Source: Chloromonas sp. AAM2
Taxonomy: Eukaryota > Chlorophyta > Chlorophyceae > Chlamydomonadales > Chlamydomonadaceae
Direction of reading: 5' to 3'
DNA: 64,000 nucleotides
Assembly: GCA_004335635.1 (NCBI GenBank)
Contig: QAXH01005449.1
Location: forward strand, 67,754-131,753
Position 1 is the first letter of the stretch; each line of letters opens with the position of its first letter. The position numbers and the translations under genes are program-made. The notes under the pieces are model-generated. The model made no database searches, had not been told where the DNA came from, and was given only the letters and a program-made list of their open reading frames with translations. Shown in pieces: positions 35,601-53,187 of the stretch.

Positions 35601-38600
35601 GCCAGAAGGGACGGGGCGGCGGGGTCGCGGCCGCCTGCAAGCGCCAGACTCCGGGCTGACGCCGTGCCGCTGCCTGCACTGGTCGCTGCCGTTGTGTTCT
35701 GCCCCTTGCTGCTGCCACCATCACTGCTGGTGCCTACTGAGTTGGCCTGTTTGCCATTGCCTGTTGCGCTCGAGCCTATTGACTGCAGGTCCTTGCCTTT
35801 TACGCTATTCTGACTGATTTCTGGCCGTCCCCGCGAAGCGGATGCCAGCAGCGGCCCTGCTGCGTCCAAAGATGGGTGCAAGAGCAGTGTGCTGAGAGAA
35901 CAGGACATCCAGATTGATGTGCTATGGTGTGAGTCTGTGACCGTGAGCAGATTGAGACGACGTATTATCCCATGCACAAGCACGTGCAAATACACTGCAA
36001 ACACGCTCCCCCTGTGACTGGCTCACCCTGTGCATTGCTGCCTCTTGCATTTTCCTCTCTCTGGCCTGGCTGGATGAAGCCGTCTATGCTCTCAATGTAC
36101 ACGTTGACGTTTGTGTTGACTGCCTGTTGCACAAGGTACTCGTAGTCTAGGCTGGCTGCGGCACGGCGCGGCTCCACAAGGGAATCCTGCAGACGGGCAC
36201 GGAATTAAGGGTACGAGCATGCTGTGTAGTGGCTGCATTGGCAACTGAGCCCTGCCTGCTCTGAATGCCAAAATAAGCAGACCACCAGGTGCAATCAGAA
36301 AGGCAAGTTGTGCACATGTGCTCCAGAGAACGAGCCTGGCACCAGTGAAAGGCAGCACGTGATATCTGCCTGCGTGGCACGAGTTCCACAAGCAAATTGA
36401 CTAGGCCTTCCAGGTGCATACGCTAGAGAAGTAGCCCTCCATCATGTAATGCCATGCACCAAGACAATGTGTATCCTTCTTGTTCCTTACCTGTATGGCT
36501 GCGTTGAACGCTGACTTGATGAAGGAGAACTCGGGCACGTCACGCTCGCCGATCAGTGGGCCGCGCACCTGACAAATCATACTTACACAATCAAGTTGAG
36601 GTACAGGGACTGACAGGGCCAGCAGCAGGGCTCAAGGCGACAGCAAAGGGCACATGGAAGGCCAAAGAATAAGAACCGGTGCAGATACACGCGAGCTAGA
36701 CTCGATACAGGTTGTCAACCTTGCGACCTGCTGCCAATGCATCTGTTGAGCCAGTTGCTGCTTCCGGCAGGTGACCCATGGACCTTACCCGTCCATCGCC
36801 TGGCACCCATTGCCACCCCACCCGTCAGCTAACGGCAATCATAACGTCCAGGCTTTTGCCAACATGCAGTGGGCTAGGCGTGGTGGAGCAGGTTGCCTGA
36901 CCGGTGCCTTGCCATACCATGCCCAAAGGCCTCACCTGCAGCCGAACCTTGGCATCAGGTGGCTTGATGTAGGACCACAACAGCATGCGCTGCTCGGGGA
37001 TTGGCAGGATGCGCATGCGGCCTGCGCAAGCAAAAGGAGCATCATCGCTCGCACTCCACAAGAGAACGTGCCCCACAGGCCATAGGCCTCAGCCACACCG
37101 TGGTACATGTGCCACAGATGAGCCAAAGACGCTTCAGGCATAGAACATACTTCTTCTTGCAGATTTGCCGGCCTGTGCGCACTGAATTATAACGTTCAGG
37201 CCTTTGGAAGGCAGTTGCACAGCAAAGCGCCCTGTCCCTTGCAGGCAAAGGGCTGCCACCTGGCATGCCATCACACCTAGGCACTTAGAAGGCTACTAAA
37301 ACACCCTGTCCCTTGCAGGCTGGGACCCGGTGCGCAACCCACCTTTCATGGTGACCCCGAGGACTGTGGCTGTGAAGCTGCCCAGCGGCCCGCTGCCTCT
37401 GACCACCACGCGCATGGTGCTGCTGTCCATGAGCATGTCGCACTCCATGGCGGACATGCGGCCAGTCACAGGGTCATTGAACACCTGCATGGAGTTAAGC
37501 ACATGGTAACATGCAAGACACCAAATTGAAAACTTCTACTGTCCAGCACGCACAACCTGTCAGATGTGCCTAAGATTGTGCATGACACGTGCAAGAATAA
37601 CAGCCTGGCCAAGCTGTGCAAGGTGGCCCCGGCTGCCCGTCATTTCCCCGTACAGTGCACCCCGGCAGGCGCCTCTGACCTGGTAGTTGCTCATGGCCGG
37701 CCCCTCCACACCCATGCTCATGTCCTGCAGCTCAATGTCCCACCCAGCAGGCGCTTGGTTACGCACTTTCTCCTGCGCAAATGCAATGCGTGGGGCGTCA
37801 ACAGCCTGGCACTGTACGGTCAAATTACAACCATCAGCCAAGCCAGGATAGTGAGCATGTGTGCATGTTGATGTCAAACCACATAAAGCCTCAGCAAGCA
37901 AGACTGACAAAATACTGAATGAAAATGGTGGATTCTTCTGCAACCAGACTGCTGTGGCACAGTGTCAGTCAGCTGAGTGGAAGACTTGCGGATAAATAAC
38001 AGGCCGCAATTGCGCACCTGCCATGCTGAGAGGTTCTCCTTGAGCATCTGAGGCACCACAAAGGGTGCCCAAATCTCTGCCAGCATCTTGTTCATCCATC
38101 CCGCACTCTCAGGCGGGGTCACGGGCACACGCGCCTCCATCTCTCGCCGCACCTGCCACAACACATGGCCAAGGCACAAGCTGGCATGTCCGCTGCAATG
38201 CGCTCCAGCCCAGTGGGCCTGGGGTATGCCTTGGATGAATGGATGCCTGCTGTATGCCTTTCCTTTGTCCCCAGTGTGGGGAGAAGCTCCACAACTGAAC
38301 AACATGGTGCAACAGCACCAGCAGCAACAAATGACCTGACCGTGGCGCCACACATTTGAACCCCACACTGCGCACCCGCTCCACCGCCTGCTCAACGGCT
38401 GCATCCCGTTCAGCCTGTTGCGACCCGGAGCTGGGCGTGAGCACCACAAACAGCAGCGCACAGAGCAGGGGAGACCAGAACAACCCTCCTGCGAGGCACA
38501 CCAACACCAAAGCCAATCACACATCAGACAGCACACATCAGACAGCACACATCAGACAGCAGCATTGACGCAGCTGACAGGCATGGCATGCACAGTCAAG

Positions 38601-38659
38601 GCCCGCAAACACCTACGCAAGTGTGCAGCCGATTCTGCTGACCGAGTTGGGGTCCTCAT
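29651..38659 (-). CDS. SMP and C2 domain membrane-contact-site protein (E-Syt/tricalbin-like)
   Basis: Predicted ER-anchored lipid-transfer tether of the extended synaptotagmin/tricalbin class. Twenty exons: 38617-38659, 38352-38488, 38018-38152, 37680-37805, 37343-37484, 36936-37021, 36491-36568, 36027-36186, 35519-35859, 35100-35180, 34686-34835, 34369-34519, 34182-34234, 33580-33689, 33209-33305, 32897-33049, 32575-32676, 31343-32248, 30957-31049 and 29651-30604, giving 1365 aa. N-terminal membrane segment FWSPLLCALLFVVLTP. SMP domain from about residue 75: WMNKMLAEIWAPFVVPQML, then WDIELQDMSMG and VRLQVRPLG-like strands. First C2 about residues 533-680: VVLQIMEGKELAARDWAGTS, then DPYVQ and YNSLRPVWGETFVF. 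Second C2 from about 682, split by a disordered insert. The tail of about 318 residues is disordered and rich in Ser, Gly and Pro. Two introns use GC donors. The first exon is the least certain. Confidence 0.82.
32493..32572. repeat. 26-bp tandem repeat x 3
   Basis: Units beginning ACCTGCTGAGATCACACATC at 32495, 32521 and 32547 abut the 5' splice donor of the intron after exon 17 of the SMP-C2 gene. Perfect direct repeats without spacers, so not a CRISPR array. Confidence 0.85.
38519..38563. repeat. 14-bp tandem repeat x 3
   Basis: CACACATCAGACAG is repeated three times inside the proposed first intron of the SMP-C2 gene. Confidence 0.9.
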
Positions 38660-41404
38660 GAGACGAGCTAGTGAGGTAGCCCTCTGATCATGACTGCTGA
38701 GTGACTCCACACCGCTTTTATCAGCTGCTTAACCTACACTTGAGTGAATAGATAAGCACCCTTTTCCCAGTGACAAGGCGTTTGATTCTCAGCCATGGAA
38801 TTTATGCAGGTGGCTCTGCAAATGTCTCACCTGTTATGGCAAGCTCGAATAACAAGCTGGCTGCAAGTGTAATGAGGCCTGCATGGGTGTAAGATGAATC
38901 GCCATGATGTCAACGGCATGGTAAGTGTGCAGCATTTGATAGCATGCAAACTGAGCCCTTCATGCACATTAAAAACTTTCTTGAAGCTGGATGTGAATGC
39001 CGAACACCTTGGGAAGCTGCCTACTTGACCCCTTAACCCCAACCCCTACGTTTTTCTCGAGCTGGGGCGAGCCAGTCCGAGCCCTTGGATGCACATGTGT
39101 GGCGATGGGGCCTTTTGTGCGAGAGCCCAGCCCTGGCACTCCTGCTGCGAAGGGTGGGCGTGATGGAGGGCTTGATCGTCTGAGTCCTGAGACTGCTCGG
39201 CAATGGCGCATGCTGCAAGCTGGGAACAGTCTTTGAACCAGCAATGTGCGCGCTCCTCGCTCGTAGAGCCATCACACTCAGCGCGCTCAAACCTGCCAAA
39301 CCCTTGTTCGCATCTAGAAGTTTTGGAAGACAGTGTGTGAAACAATTCGTGGGCGAAGCGATTGCTCTGCGCTGGACATCGCCTGCCGCCTTTACGGGTC
39401 CGCGTATGACTGTATGATGCGTCACACGTCAAAATGAGTCAAGTCAGTTGCGAGCGTTTTCATACACCATGGCTGTGCACGTACGCCATAAGTGGCACAC
39501 TGGCATTGGCACAGCAGGAATGTGTCAATGTCAGTTGAAGGCGTCCTCGCAGTGACCTCATGATTTTGATTAAAGCCCAGGTTCTTGATCATGGCCTATA
39601 TTACACGAAAGCCGTGTTGTGCAAGCTTTGGACGCACTGTCAATGCATGCTTGACCGTTGGCCTCTTCATCATGACGTCGCAGCCGGAAACGATGTATCA
39701 GCAGCAACATGAGAGACACCATACCACACTGACAGGCCGTACTGCCAGGCCAAAGCGTGCATCAGCACCATGCGTTGGGTTTCTGCATGGCCTCCAGCGG
39801 GCAGCACCATGCATTTCTGCTACCTGCAAACGCACACTGATGTCAGGGGGGGGTGCGTTTGTATATAAAAGGACCAGAAGTGGGAGTGGGTGCCTCTGAA
39901 CCACTTGTATGAATGCTGGCGGTGTAAGGAGCTCGAATTTAAGGTTTCAGATCATTCTGAGATGGTTGACTGAGTGGTGTAACCCGACCTTTTGCGTACT
40001 CCGCTCGACCACAACGATTTCAAGGCTTCTGAAGATGTGGCTGGATGCAGCTCGTCAAAAACCACCTTCATTTTCCAGATTGGCCTTGTAGGTGGTTTGT
40101 TATGGCCTGGGGAAGTATCAGAGGGTGCCGATGCTCGTGTGGGCTGCGTCACCTGCTGCGCCAGGTCGCAGGTCACGCAAGCAGTGACCTGAAACCGTAC
40201 GCAGAGCGGGACGTGCTTGCATACCTTGGAAGTGATGTTTACCTTTGGCATGCCCCCATGACCTGGTACATGGGTGGCGGTTAGGGCCGGCTGGGTGAAC
40301 TATGGAACTAAGTTGTCCAGGAGCTAGGCCCCGGAAAGAGCTGTCGATCGAACCCTTTTTCATGTAATTCCGAGCCCAAGAGCTGTCCGAGCCCAGGAGC
40401 ACTGGGTGGGTTCCAACAGTGGTCCTAACTTCACAAGGCCGAGGTCATTTTAGGTGCTCAAAAAAGCAACTGCTCAAAAAAAGGCCGCGGACCTTTTTCA
40501 CAAGGAGGGAGTGCACACAAGGAAGCAAGTCCAACGCAAATATTAGTCAATTGCGCAAATTGCAAACTCATCGTGCATGCACGTTCTCAGTCAAGCGCCT
40601 GTGTGGGCATCCTCAGTCCACGCTCGTAAAATAGCGAGCTACTATTTCAGTCAAGCCAGTAATCGAGCAGCTTCAACTAATGCTCCTGAAGAAGCAGGTT
40701 ATTTAAACCCCCCTGCTGATGTGATACAATGTGCGAATGACGGAGCATTGCAAACAAAACAATCACCTTGATGGTACGTCTGAGGGGACTGACAGGATGT
40801 TTTCATGCCCAGCACTGGTATGGGACCCCGTGGCCCCCAATTCATGCCATGCACGGTCAGGCACATCGATGAATAGAATTACTGGCTTTGAGATCAACGA
40901 GGAGTCATCAACAAGAAGGTGTTACATCAATGAGTAGAGCCCAAGTGGCTTACTCGTACCCTGCAGGTGGAGCTGTGGACGAAAATAGCCATTTGGAACT
41001 TTGTCACCCCCACTCACAGCACATTCTCTGACAATGATTGGCTAGGTTGTCGTTGTCCCTTAGCCAGAAATATCTCTCTGTCACAGTGGCAGTCTCATCT
41101 TACAGGGGAGAGGCTTATGGCAGGTACAGTGACATGCCCTATTTCCGATCGTCCCAGTATATAGGGTTTAACTGCAAGGAGGATTGCACCCCTTGGTGGG
41201 TGTGTTAACCATCAGTATTGTGTCCATAGCATCATGGCCAGGTACAAGTCATTGCCCAACTCAAAACGCTCGCAACAATGGAAGCGCCGCAGATACACGA
41301 CCTGGCTTCAAAGTTGTCAGATACTTTGAATGACATGTGACCGGTTTCATCTCTGCCTGAGGATGTCCCGAGCAGCACCGTCGTCGTGCTGCACTACGTT
41401 GAAA
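38660..41404. other. Divergent intergenic region
   Basis: Holds the 5' flanks of the SMP-C2 gene (-) and the PsbP-domain gene (+). Between 39000 and 41300 I find no conserved coding sequence, and only short A-rich runs near 40460-40500. Confidence 0.5.
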
Positions 41405-43664
41405 ATGCAGCACACTATGAAGCACGCCTCGCTTATGACGCCTGCCAAGGCGCAGACACGGACTTTCACGCCAGCATTGGCCACGCAACGCAGCGTCAGA
41501 TCTGTTCAGGTCAAGGCCACAAGCCCGCAGGAAACAAGCATTTCCGTATCAAGGCGCCAGCTGATGTTGGGATCGGGCATCGTGGTGGGCTCTGGGCTCG
41601 CGCTCCCCACCCTCACTGCCCATGCCGAGGAATTTGCGCTCTTCAGGGGCTTTGCAACACCCCCAACCTCATACGGTGAGCATACAACAGCCAATGCACA
41701 TGCTCAGGCATGCAGATTCTCACTCTGGCACTGCCTGATGCTGCATGGTGAAGCTGAAAGGGTGTGACTCATCAAAAGTGCAATTGACTTACACGGGCTG
41801 ACGCACCACAGGTAATCATCAAAGCCCCAAATCATCAAGGCGATCACCAAACGCCATACCCCAGGCCATACGCCAAGTCTTGCATCAGCAACCCAGGCCA
41901 AGTGACCAGTCATTCAGTCCTTCAGATGAGCTCAGGGACCCTTGTCACTGAAGTGCATGGAGTCTGATTGGCTGTTCACCTCTTGCTTCTGATGTGAAGG
42001 CATGTGTTCCCTTGGCGCTGTGACTCACACCCCTGACTGCGTGATGTTCAGGCGGGTACGGTGGCAATGCGGACGAGGCGCCTAAGTACACCTTTGAGTA
42101 CCCTGAAAGCTGGAAATCGGAAACGCCGTCCAAGGTGACGACATTGCATGTTCGCAATGTGTATCTTCTCTCAACACAGGGACAATATCTGCCTGTGCAA
42201 GCCTGCACGGTCTGTGAGGGCTGCCACACATCAAAAGCCTCGAACTGGTCATAGTCATGCCACTCATGCAGACCTGTCTGTTGAACAAACAAACACAACA
42301 GGCCAGATTGTTTGACAAGGTTTGTATGCATGCCTACAGTGAGGCCAGATGTGAAGACCAGAAGGCCGTGTCGATCTCCGTAGCAGTAGTACACTTCAGC
42401 AGTAGTACAGTTTTTGCTGAGTGGCCTGAAACTTGTCACAACTCGTCCAATGCTTTGCTCTCCTGTGGTTGTTACTGTGCCATGTAGAGCGAGAAGGGCA
42501 CCAAGGGGGTGGATGGGCGCGTTGTTAACCCGCGCGTTAAGGGTGAGTGTGCTACAACATGCGTGCTGTCTACTGGCAAGCGCCATGCCTGCCGCATGGA
42601 CAGCACCAGGCCCAGATGGCAGGACAGCAGCGACAAAGCTTGTCATGCTGTGCTGAACACAGGCCAGCGCGCATTTGTGATCACGCTTGGGCGAGCGGGT
42701 GAGGACAACAAGAGCTTCAGACTGACGGACCTGGACACAACCTTCCAGGGCTTTGCAGGAGCAGACTACGATTTGCAGGTGCGGCTATGAGCCTACGATA
42801 CAACCAGTGGAGAAGAGCTTCCTGCAGTGCTTGCATAACCATGTGGGAAGGCTGGCCCTTGCCTGGCACGGGGTTGTCTCTGGACCACTCTGCAACGCAT
42901 GACACAAGTAGCCAGTAGCATTGGAGCCTGTTCACAGTGGCCAGCACGACTTTTCACTGCATGCATGGCAAGCTCCTGCGGTGTTGAAACATGTCAGTCG
43001 CTGAGAATGCGCCGCTGGTGTCATGGTCATACAGGATGCCCTGGTGTCAGCATCGGAGATTGGCAAGAGCGAGAAGGAAGTGGATGGAAACGCGTTCTAT
43101 CAGTTTGACATTGACTCACCGGTAAGAGCACCATGCAGACGCTGCCTCCTGGGATTGCGCACGCAAGGGTGCATCACAAGCCAGTCATTTTGTCCTGGAT
43201 CTGAATGTGGTAGATACTAGCTGTGCTGGCGGTCCGGCTTGACAGAATTGTGCAGGCCAGCATCAGATGGCAAGTCCCTTGCTACATCGATCTGTATTTT
43301 ATCGATACTTGGTAGTCGTCTCCTCAGTTATCACATGACATGCTGCTTAAGCCTTGTCCTGGTCATTGCAGGAGACCCGCTACCTGGCTTCCATCACAGT
43401 CAGCTACGGAAAGGTGTATGCCCTCTTTGTCAAGTCGCCAGCCAGGGTGAGTGGGACACGTGGTCCAGGCCTCTGAGCAAGTGGTTTCACAGCAGTTTCT
43501 GGGGCCACAGTCCCGCCCAGACCCAGAACGCCATGGACAGTCCAACCCACATCTGACTCTCGCTTACAGCATGGCTGTGCTGTACCTTGCTTTCGTGCAT
43601 GCAGAGCTTCAAGGCTTCTGAGGACAAGCTGCGCCACATCATTGACAGCTTCAAGCTTGTATAG
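41405..43664 (+). CDS. PsbP-domain protein of the thylakoid lumen (PPD6-like)
   Basis: Member of the PsbP domain (PPD) family, lumenal proteins related to the oxygen-evolving complex subunit PsbP. Seven exons: 41405-41675, 42052-42134, 42488-42542, 42663-42778, 43035-43121, 43372-43446 and 43605-43664, giving 248 aa. The N-terminus is bipartite: a stromal transit peptide, then a twin-arginine signal (SRRQLMLGSGIVVGSG ending AHA before EE), which implies Tat export into the lumen. The mature part contains GYGGNADEAPKYTFEYPESW, KGTKGVDGRVVNPR, AFVITLGRAGEDNKSF, RYLASITVSYGKVYALFVKS and a final helix DKLRHIIDSFKLV. Several in-frame ATGs exist (41330, 41363, 41405, 41417, 41435), and 41405 is a compromise. 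Subfamily PPD6 is suggested by the GGYGGNAD block but not certain. The precise function of PPD6-type proteins is not settled. Confidence 0.85.
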
Positions 43665-44220
43665 ACCTGTGACAAAACCAGGTGCCACATGTATACCATG
43701 GTCAGCCCAATCCTCACCCGTTTTGCGATGCCTTCCTATTTTGCCAGCTTTGGCTACTCGCATACATGCTAGCTTGAGTCATGAGAAGGATGGCAGCCTT
43801 TTGTGATAATTTTGCAGGGTAGTTTGTGCTATCGGGACTCGTTTGGGATGCGGCGCATTCAGCTTTCTGGTATGCGGGCTTGGGGTCTTTCTTCTTCCTT
43901 GCATAAGCTTCGCTGCTGACATTCAAATGCAGCTGGAATTGGGCTGCTATCAGTGTAATGATTCAGTATACCAGTGCTCCAGGCACATCCATGCACAGAC
44001 TTCCTGGTCAAGCTGGTCGGCACATCGTCTTGTGGTTGAGGTTGCAATACGCTGGGCTCCAGCCAGGTCCAAGAAAAGGATTTTGCCAAGAGCTGGTAAC
44101 AGCAACAGGCTTTGGTTTGAACGTGGCATCCGCAGCTGAATCCTGTTTCCGAAGCTACAAATAAACTGCAAGCCTCGGGCTTAGCACCTACTTAACCGTC
44201 GGTTTGATTCATGGGCCACG

Positions 44221-44251
44221 CAACAAAAAAGTTTGCCAGTTCTGGGACAAT
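44221..44251 (+). repeat. 20-bp dispersed motif TTTGCCAGTTCTGGGACAAT
   Basis: Reads CAACAAAAAA followed by GTTTGCCAGTTCTGGGACAA. Related copies: 13441-13462 (+), 50541-50556 (+, truncated, 36 bases after the C2-kinase stop codon), 14759-14798 (-) and 25209-25225 (-). Most are preceded by an A-rich AAGAAAAAAG-like run on the motif strand. It may be the end of a short interspersed element or a recurrent 3' UTR element. Confidence 0.7.
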
Positions 44252-44452
44252 CTGTGGGTGGTGTGACTGACGTGTGTGAGATGTGTGGACAACTGGACAG
44301 GATGAGTGTGGTGTGAGACTGGTATGTGGTGTGGTGCAACCTGTTGGTAGACGCTGTGGTGTGGCTGCTAGATCTGAGCCACCCAAACTTCCTGCCGCTT
44401 TCTCTGGTGAGCTATCTGTATGTTCTTGTCACAGATTTCGTAGACGTGAAAA

Positions 44453-44770
44453 CAAATGTTCGGACACCTATGCTTATGCGGACTCTGTGGACGCCATGTG
44501 ATTCTTGACACTTGGCCTGACAGCAGGCGCAACACCAGTTTGTAGAAAATAATAGTGTGCTTTTGCCACGCCATCAGCTCAGCCTGTATTGTAGTGTCGT
44601 GCCCATGGTATCCCACAACCTGCACTGCTCCGAACGCACAACCCTGGTAAAGGCACCAGCTTGCTCTGGTGAACCAAGTCTATGTGCCGAACAGTCGTGA
44701 GCATCATAACGTCTGTGGACGCAAACCCTGCTAAAACCCTATGTTTCTAGGCCTTTGCGTCCGGCACGGC
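44453..44770 (+). repeat. Dispersed repeat of about 320 bp, copy 2
   Basis: Partner of 28523-28849. Shared blocks include GCGGACTCTGTGGACGCCAT, CTTGGCCTGACAG and GCTAAAACCCTA. The flanks do not match, so this is dispersion rather than a large segmental duplication. Confidence 0.85.
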
Positions 44771-45322
44771 ACACCTATTGCCTTACAAGCGACGCCAAAG
44801 CGGACCTATGACGGTGTAGTTCTGCATCAACCCTAAAGAGGCCGGTCACACTAGTAATACAGCAACTCGCATCCACAGGAGAGTGAATGCCATCTCCATC
44901 TGACTGCATGAGTAAATCGTTTGCACCTACGCAGCCTATTTTCTAACTGGTCCTGTGTTTACTGTACGGGGCGAAGGAAGGCTATATGCAGGCATGCATC
45001 AGCATTTCAACCGCGCAACCCTTGGACTTAGTTGAACGCAGCACTCAATGAATCTGTTATTCAGCTGTGGCCGAACAATTTCGTAGTCCTCCATGCGCGC
45101 GGCTTAGTCAGCGGCCTGCCGTGCCCAGCTGCAGGCTTGCCTGGAAAGTTGTGGGAAACGAGCGGGAAAACGTCACTCCGGACATCCGCCCTGCGGCTTG
45201 TCGCATTGAAGTTGGGCTGACAGTCTCATTCCTATTGAGTCAAGATCACTGCCATACCAATCCACATTCGACAAATTACCACTTCCCGGCAACCAGTCAT
45301 CCGGCAAAAGCACACGCATCCA

Positions 45323-50505
<5,183 letters not shown>

Positions 50506-52465
50506 TACCAGGTGGCAGCGCACTGCTGCAAGAAAAAAGAAGTTTGCCAGTTCTGGTCATGTGCCACTGCTTCCACTCCTATAACGTGTGCTGAAACCTT
50601 CAATCACACCTTCTGAAGAAATCAATCACACCCGTCACAATCTGACTGTTTGAAGAATTCCAAGCACCCTCTGTTGGACTTGACCTCTGGCCGCTCGAGG
50701 CTTCTCTGTTGAACATCTCTCTGTTGTGTGGGAACGTAACCTGTGGTCTTGTGGGCGAGAGCAGCATGCACGCTTCCAGTCCCGAAATACTACTTGTCAC
50801 CTGCGGAGTGGCGCACCCATCTAGCGAGTTCCCTCTAACGAAAGATGCGCACGCATGTGCGTCATTCATCACCCTGCCTGATTGAGTGCCGGATGCGCGG
50901 GATGATGTGGACAGATGCTGACACCACACTGAATTGGAGGGAAGGTTGGACGTTGGTCTATTTTCAGGTCTCTAAGCGACACGCATGGTGACCAAGTTAT
51001 GTTCTGTGCCGCGTGTCCTGCCGGCCGGATGTCCGAGCCCTGACAGTCTCGCACAATGCAGGGCATTCGATTCATCATTTCGAGAACTTAATATCACATT
51101 TCGTGGGGTATGTCTCTCTTTTCACTGTACTGCGGGAAAAACAAAGCGAGTGTGCTTTCATGGTCGCTGCTCTGCTCTGACTGACTGACCAAGATGCGAA
51201 CGTGTTCTTCTAGTTTGTCGCCAGCCACATTGGTTTCTTGATTTCCTCATAGCATGCTTTGCTTGGACATATTGTCTACGGTATGCTGTCTAAGTACATG
51301 TGCCTGTGTACATGCGCGGGCTTGGCATGATTTGCCATATTGACCAGACCTCGGATTTCGGTTGACAATGGGCAAGGTTCGACAGAATTGATTTGGACTT
51401 AATCTGCTTGATCTTGTGATCATCTGAGGAAAACCATCAGTTGCAATTTCGCAATGTAGGTGACTCGGTATTCCAAGGCTGTGTGTCAGGGTCGGTTTTG
51501 TTCTGGCCAAGTCATGGTGTCACCCAATTGAGAATCGTGATCTGCACTGCTCCAGGAGTTAAGAGAGTGAGCATTGCTCATAAGTGGGATTAGCCAAAAT
51601 TCATGAGCCGCTTGCCGCACCTGTAAGGATAACTCTTCTTCTACGCCTTTCCTATGACAACTTGTGCGGTCAATTGCTGATCGGTTATGTTGCTGGTACC
51701 AACAAGAGAGACTCTATTCCCAATGACTTGCCTCTGCTATGCGTCCGAACTGTTCTGGGAGACGCTTGGAAGTACAGTCCCCAGGTGACACAGGAAGGCG
51801 CGGCGGAACAGGCAGAGAAAAGCACTCCTCCAAGCAGCAGCTCAGGCCAGCACCACTCCAGGCTCACACCAGCAGCACCACACTTTGCAAAATCAACCTG
51901 AGACCCCTACAGTGTGGGGAAGGTCTGCGAAGGTTTACCCTTCTAGCCTTAACTGGTTATATACATCTCTCTGGAGAGAGTGACGTACTACAGTGGCTCC
52001 ATCCAAAGAACTCGGACAGCCACCATAGGCAGTGTGGCTGGCTGTNNNNNNNNNNNNNNNNNNNNNNNNNNNNNNNNNNNNNNNNNNNNNNNNNNNNNNN
52101 NNNNNNNNNNNNNNNNNNNNNNNCATGTCACGCTACAATCGTCTTCACTTCGGGATGGACGTGCCAACCTCCATCCGCCCCAGTTTGGGGTGGATGCCGC
52201 GCCGCAGCAGGTTGGGGCGGTTCTGCACACACATCATTATCCATGTGAGTCACGAGGGGCAGTTATAAATTGGTGAGCTCCATCTGTCAAAAACTGAAGG
52301 TATGCCGCAGTACGTGATTTTTCCAAACTGGCGTTGCGTCATGTTCTCCGGCTGCCTGCCAGTTCTAAATGCACCCAGCTCTTGCTAAGATTTGTGGTCC
52401 ACGAGGGATGACTCTCTGATCAGAGACGTGCAAGCGCCTGAGGAACGAGAGCAAAACAGAAGTGC
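50506..52465. other. Gene-poor region with assembly gap
   Basis: Includes the C2-kinase 3' flank. No conserved coding sequence is found before the tRNA gene, and the assembly gap interrupts it. Confidence 0.5.
52047..52123. other. Assembly gap (77 N)
   Basis: Run of N. Open frames crossing it are not meaningful. Confidence 1.
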
Positions 52466-52570
52466 CGCGACGAGTAGGATTTGAACCTACGCACGGAAAC
52501 CGTAATTGATACCAGGGTAGAACAGATCGTCCATTCTAGTCAATCCCCTTAACCGCTCGGGCATCGTCGC
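52466..52570 (-). tRNA. tRNA-Ser(AGA) with intron
   Basis: On the minus strand the acceptor stem GCGACGA (from 52570) pairs with TCGTCGC, with discriminator G at 52466. The D arm is CCCGAGCGGTTAAGGGG. The anticodon stem ATTGA/TCAAT encloses CT-AGA-A, giving anticodon AGA (Ser). A 23-nt intron (52511-52533) sits one base 3' of the anticodon, the standard nuclear position. There is a long variable arm, as in all tRNA-Ser, and the T loop TTCGAAT with stem TAGG/CCTA. The mature length is 82 nt before CCA, typical for tRNA-Ser. Intron borders could shift by one base. Confidence 0.93.
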
Positions 52571-53032
52571 ACACGCTCGGGCAACCACACATTTGGCTTA
52601 CATATATTCGCTGTTTATAATGCCCTCCCCTCCCCTCTGTAAGCTCACCATCATCCCCTCCCCCGGGAGTTTCGGAAGCCTTATCAGGCTCGTGTGCCGT
52701 CCCGGGCTCTAGTGCTTGCTCGCGGTTCTTGCCTGCTTGCTGCGCTGCTGCTGCGTGTGCGCTGTTTTTGCCTGTCCTGCTGCCGCCTGTTGTGGGCACT
52801 GTCAGGCTAGGCTTTCAGTGCCTCTGTGTTCTGATGCTTCCTGAGCTTTTTACGGCCGTGTTCGGTTGGACCCAATCTGTAAGCTCTGTCATCATCCCCT
52901 CTGGCACCTGTCAGACGATTCCCGATGGACTGCCACTACCAAGGTAACCATGAGTAGTTACACGAAGCTAAGCTGGTTCAACAGCAGGTGTTCGCATCTC
53001 CCTGTTGCTTCATCTCTGTGTTCCTCATGAGG

Positions 53033-53187
53033 TTACCTGGTGACCGTGGTTCTAAGCATCTCTCTCTCTCTCTCTGGGCCTGGTGACCGTGGTTGTAAGC
53101 ATGTCTCTCTCTCGGGCCTTTGCCTGTTGGTTTGTCCTGTTTCTCCTGAGGTTACCTGGTGACCGTGGTTGTAAGCATCTCTTTCTC
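53033..53187. repeat. Tandem repeat x 3, unit CCTGGTGACCGTGGTTGTAAGCAT
   Basis: Three copies of a unit of about 24 bp (near 53036, 53079 and 53155) are each followed by a CT-rich run (TCTCTCTC); the outer copies are also preceded by GAGGTTAC. Confidence 0.85.

Larger units (their letters stand above)
43665..45322. other. Intergenic region with repeats
   Basis: Contains a copy of the 20-bp dispersed motif (44221-44251), the second copy of the repeat of about 320 bp (44453-44770), and the promoter side of the C2-kinase gene. No gene is seen. Confidence 0.5.

Noticed and set aside
51739..52276. Open frames crossing the run of N
   Set aside because: They exist only because N codons are read as open.
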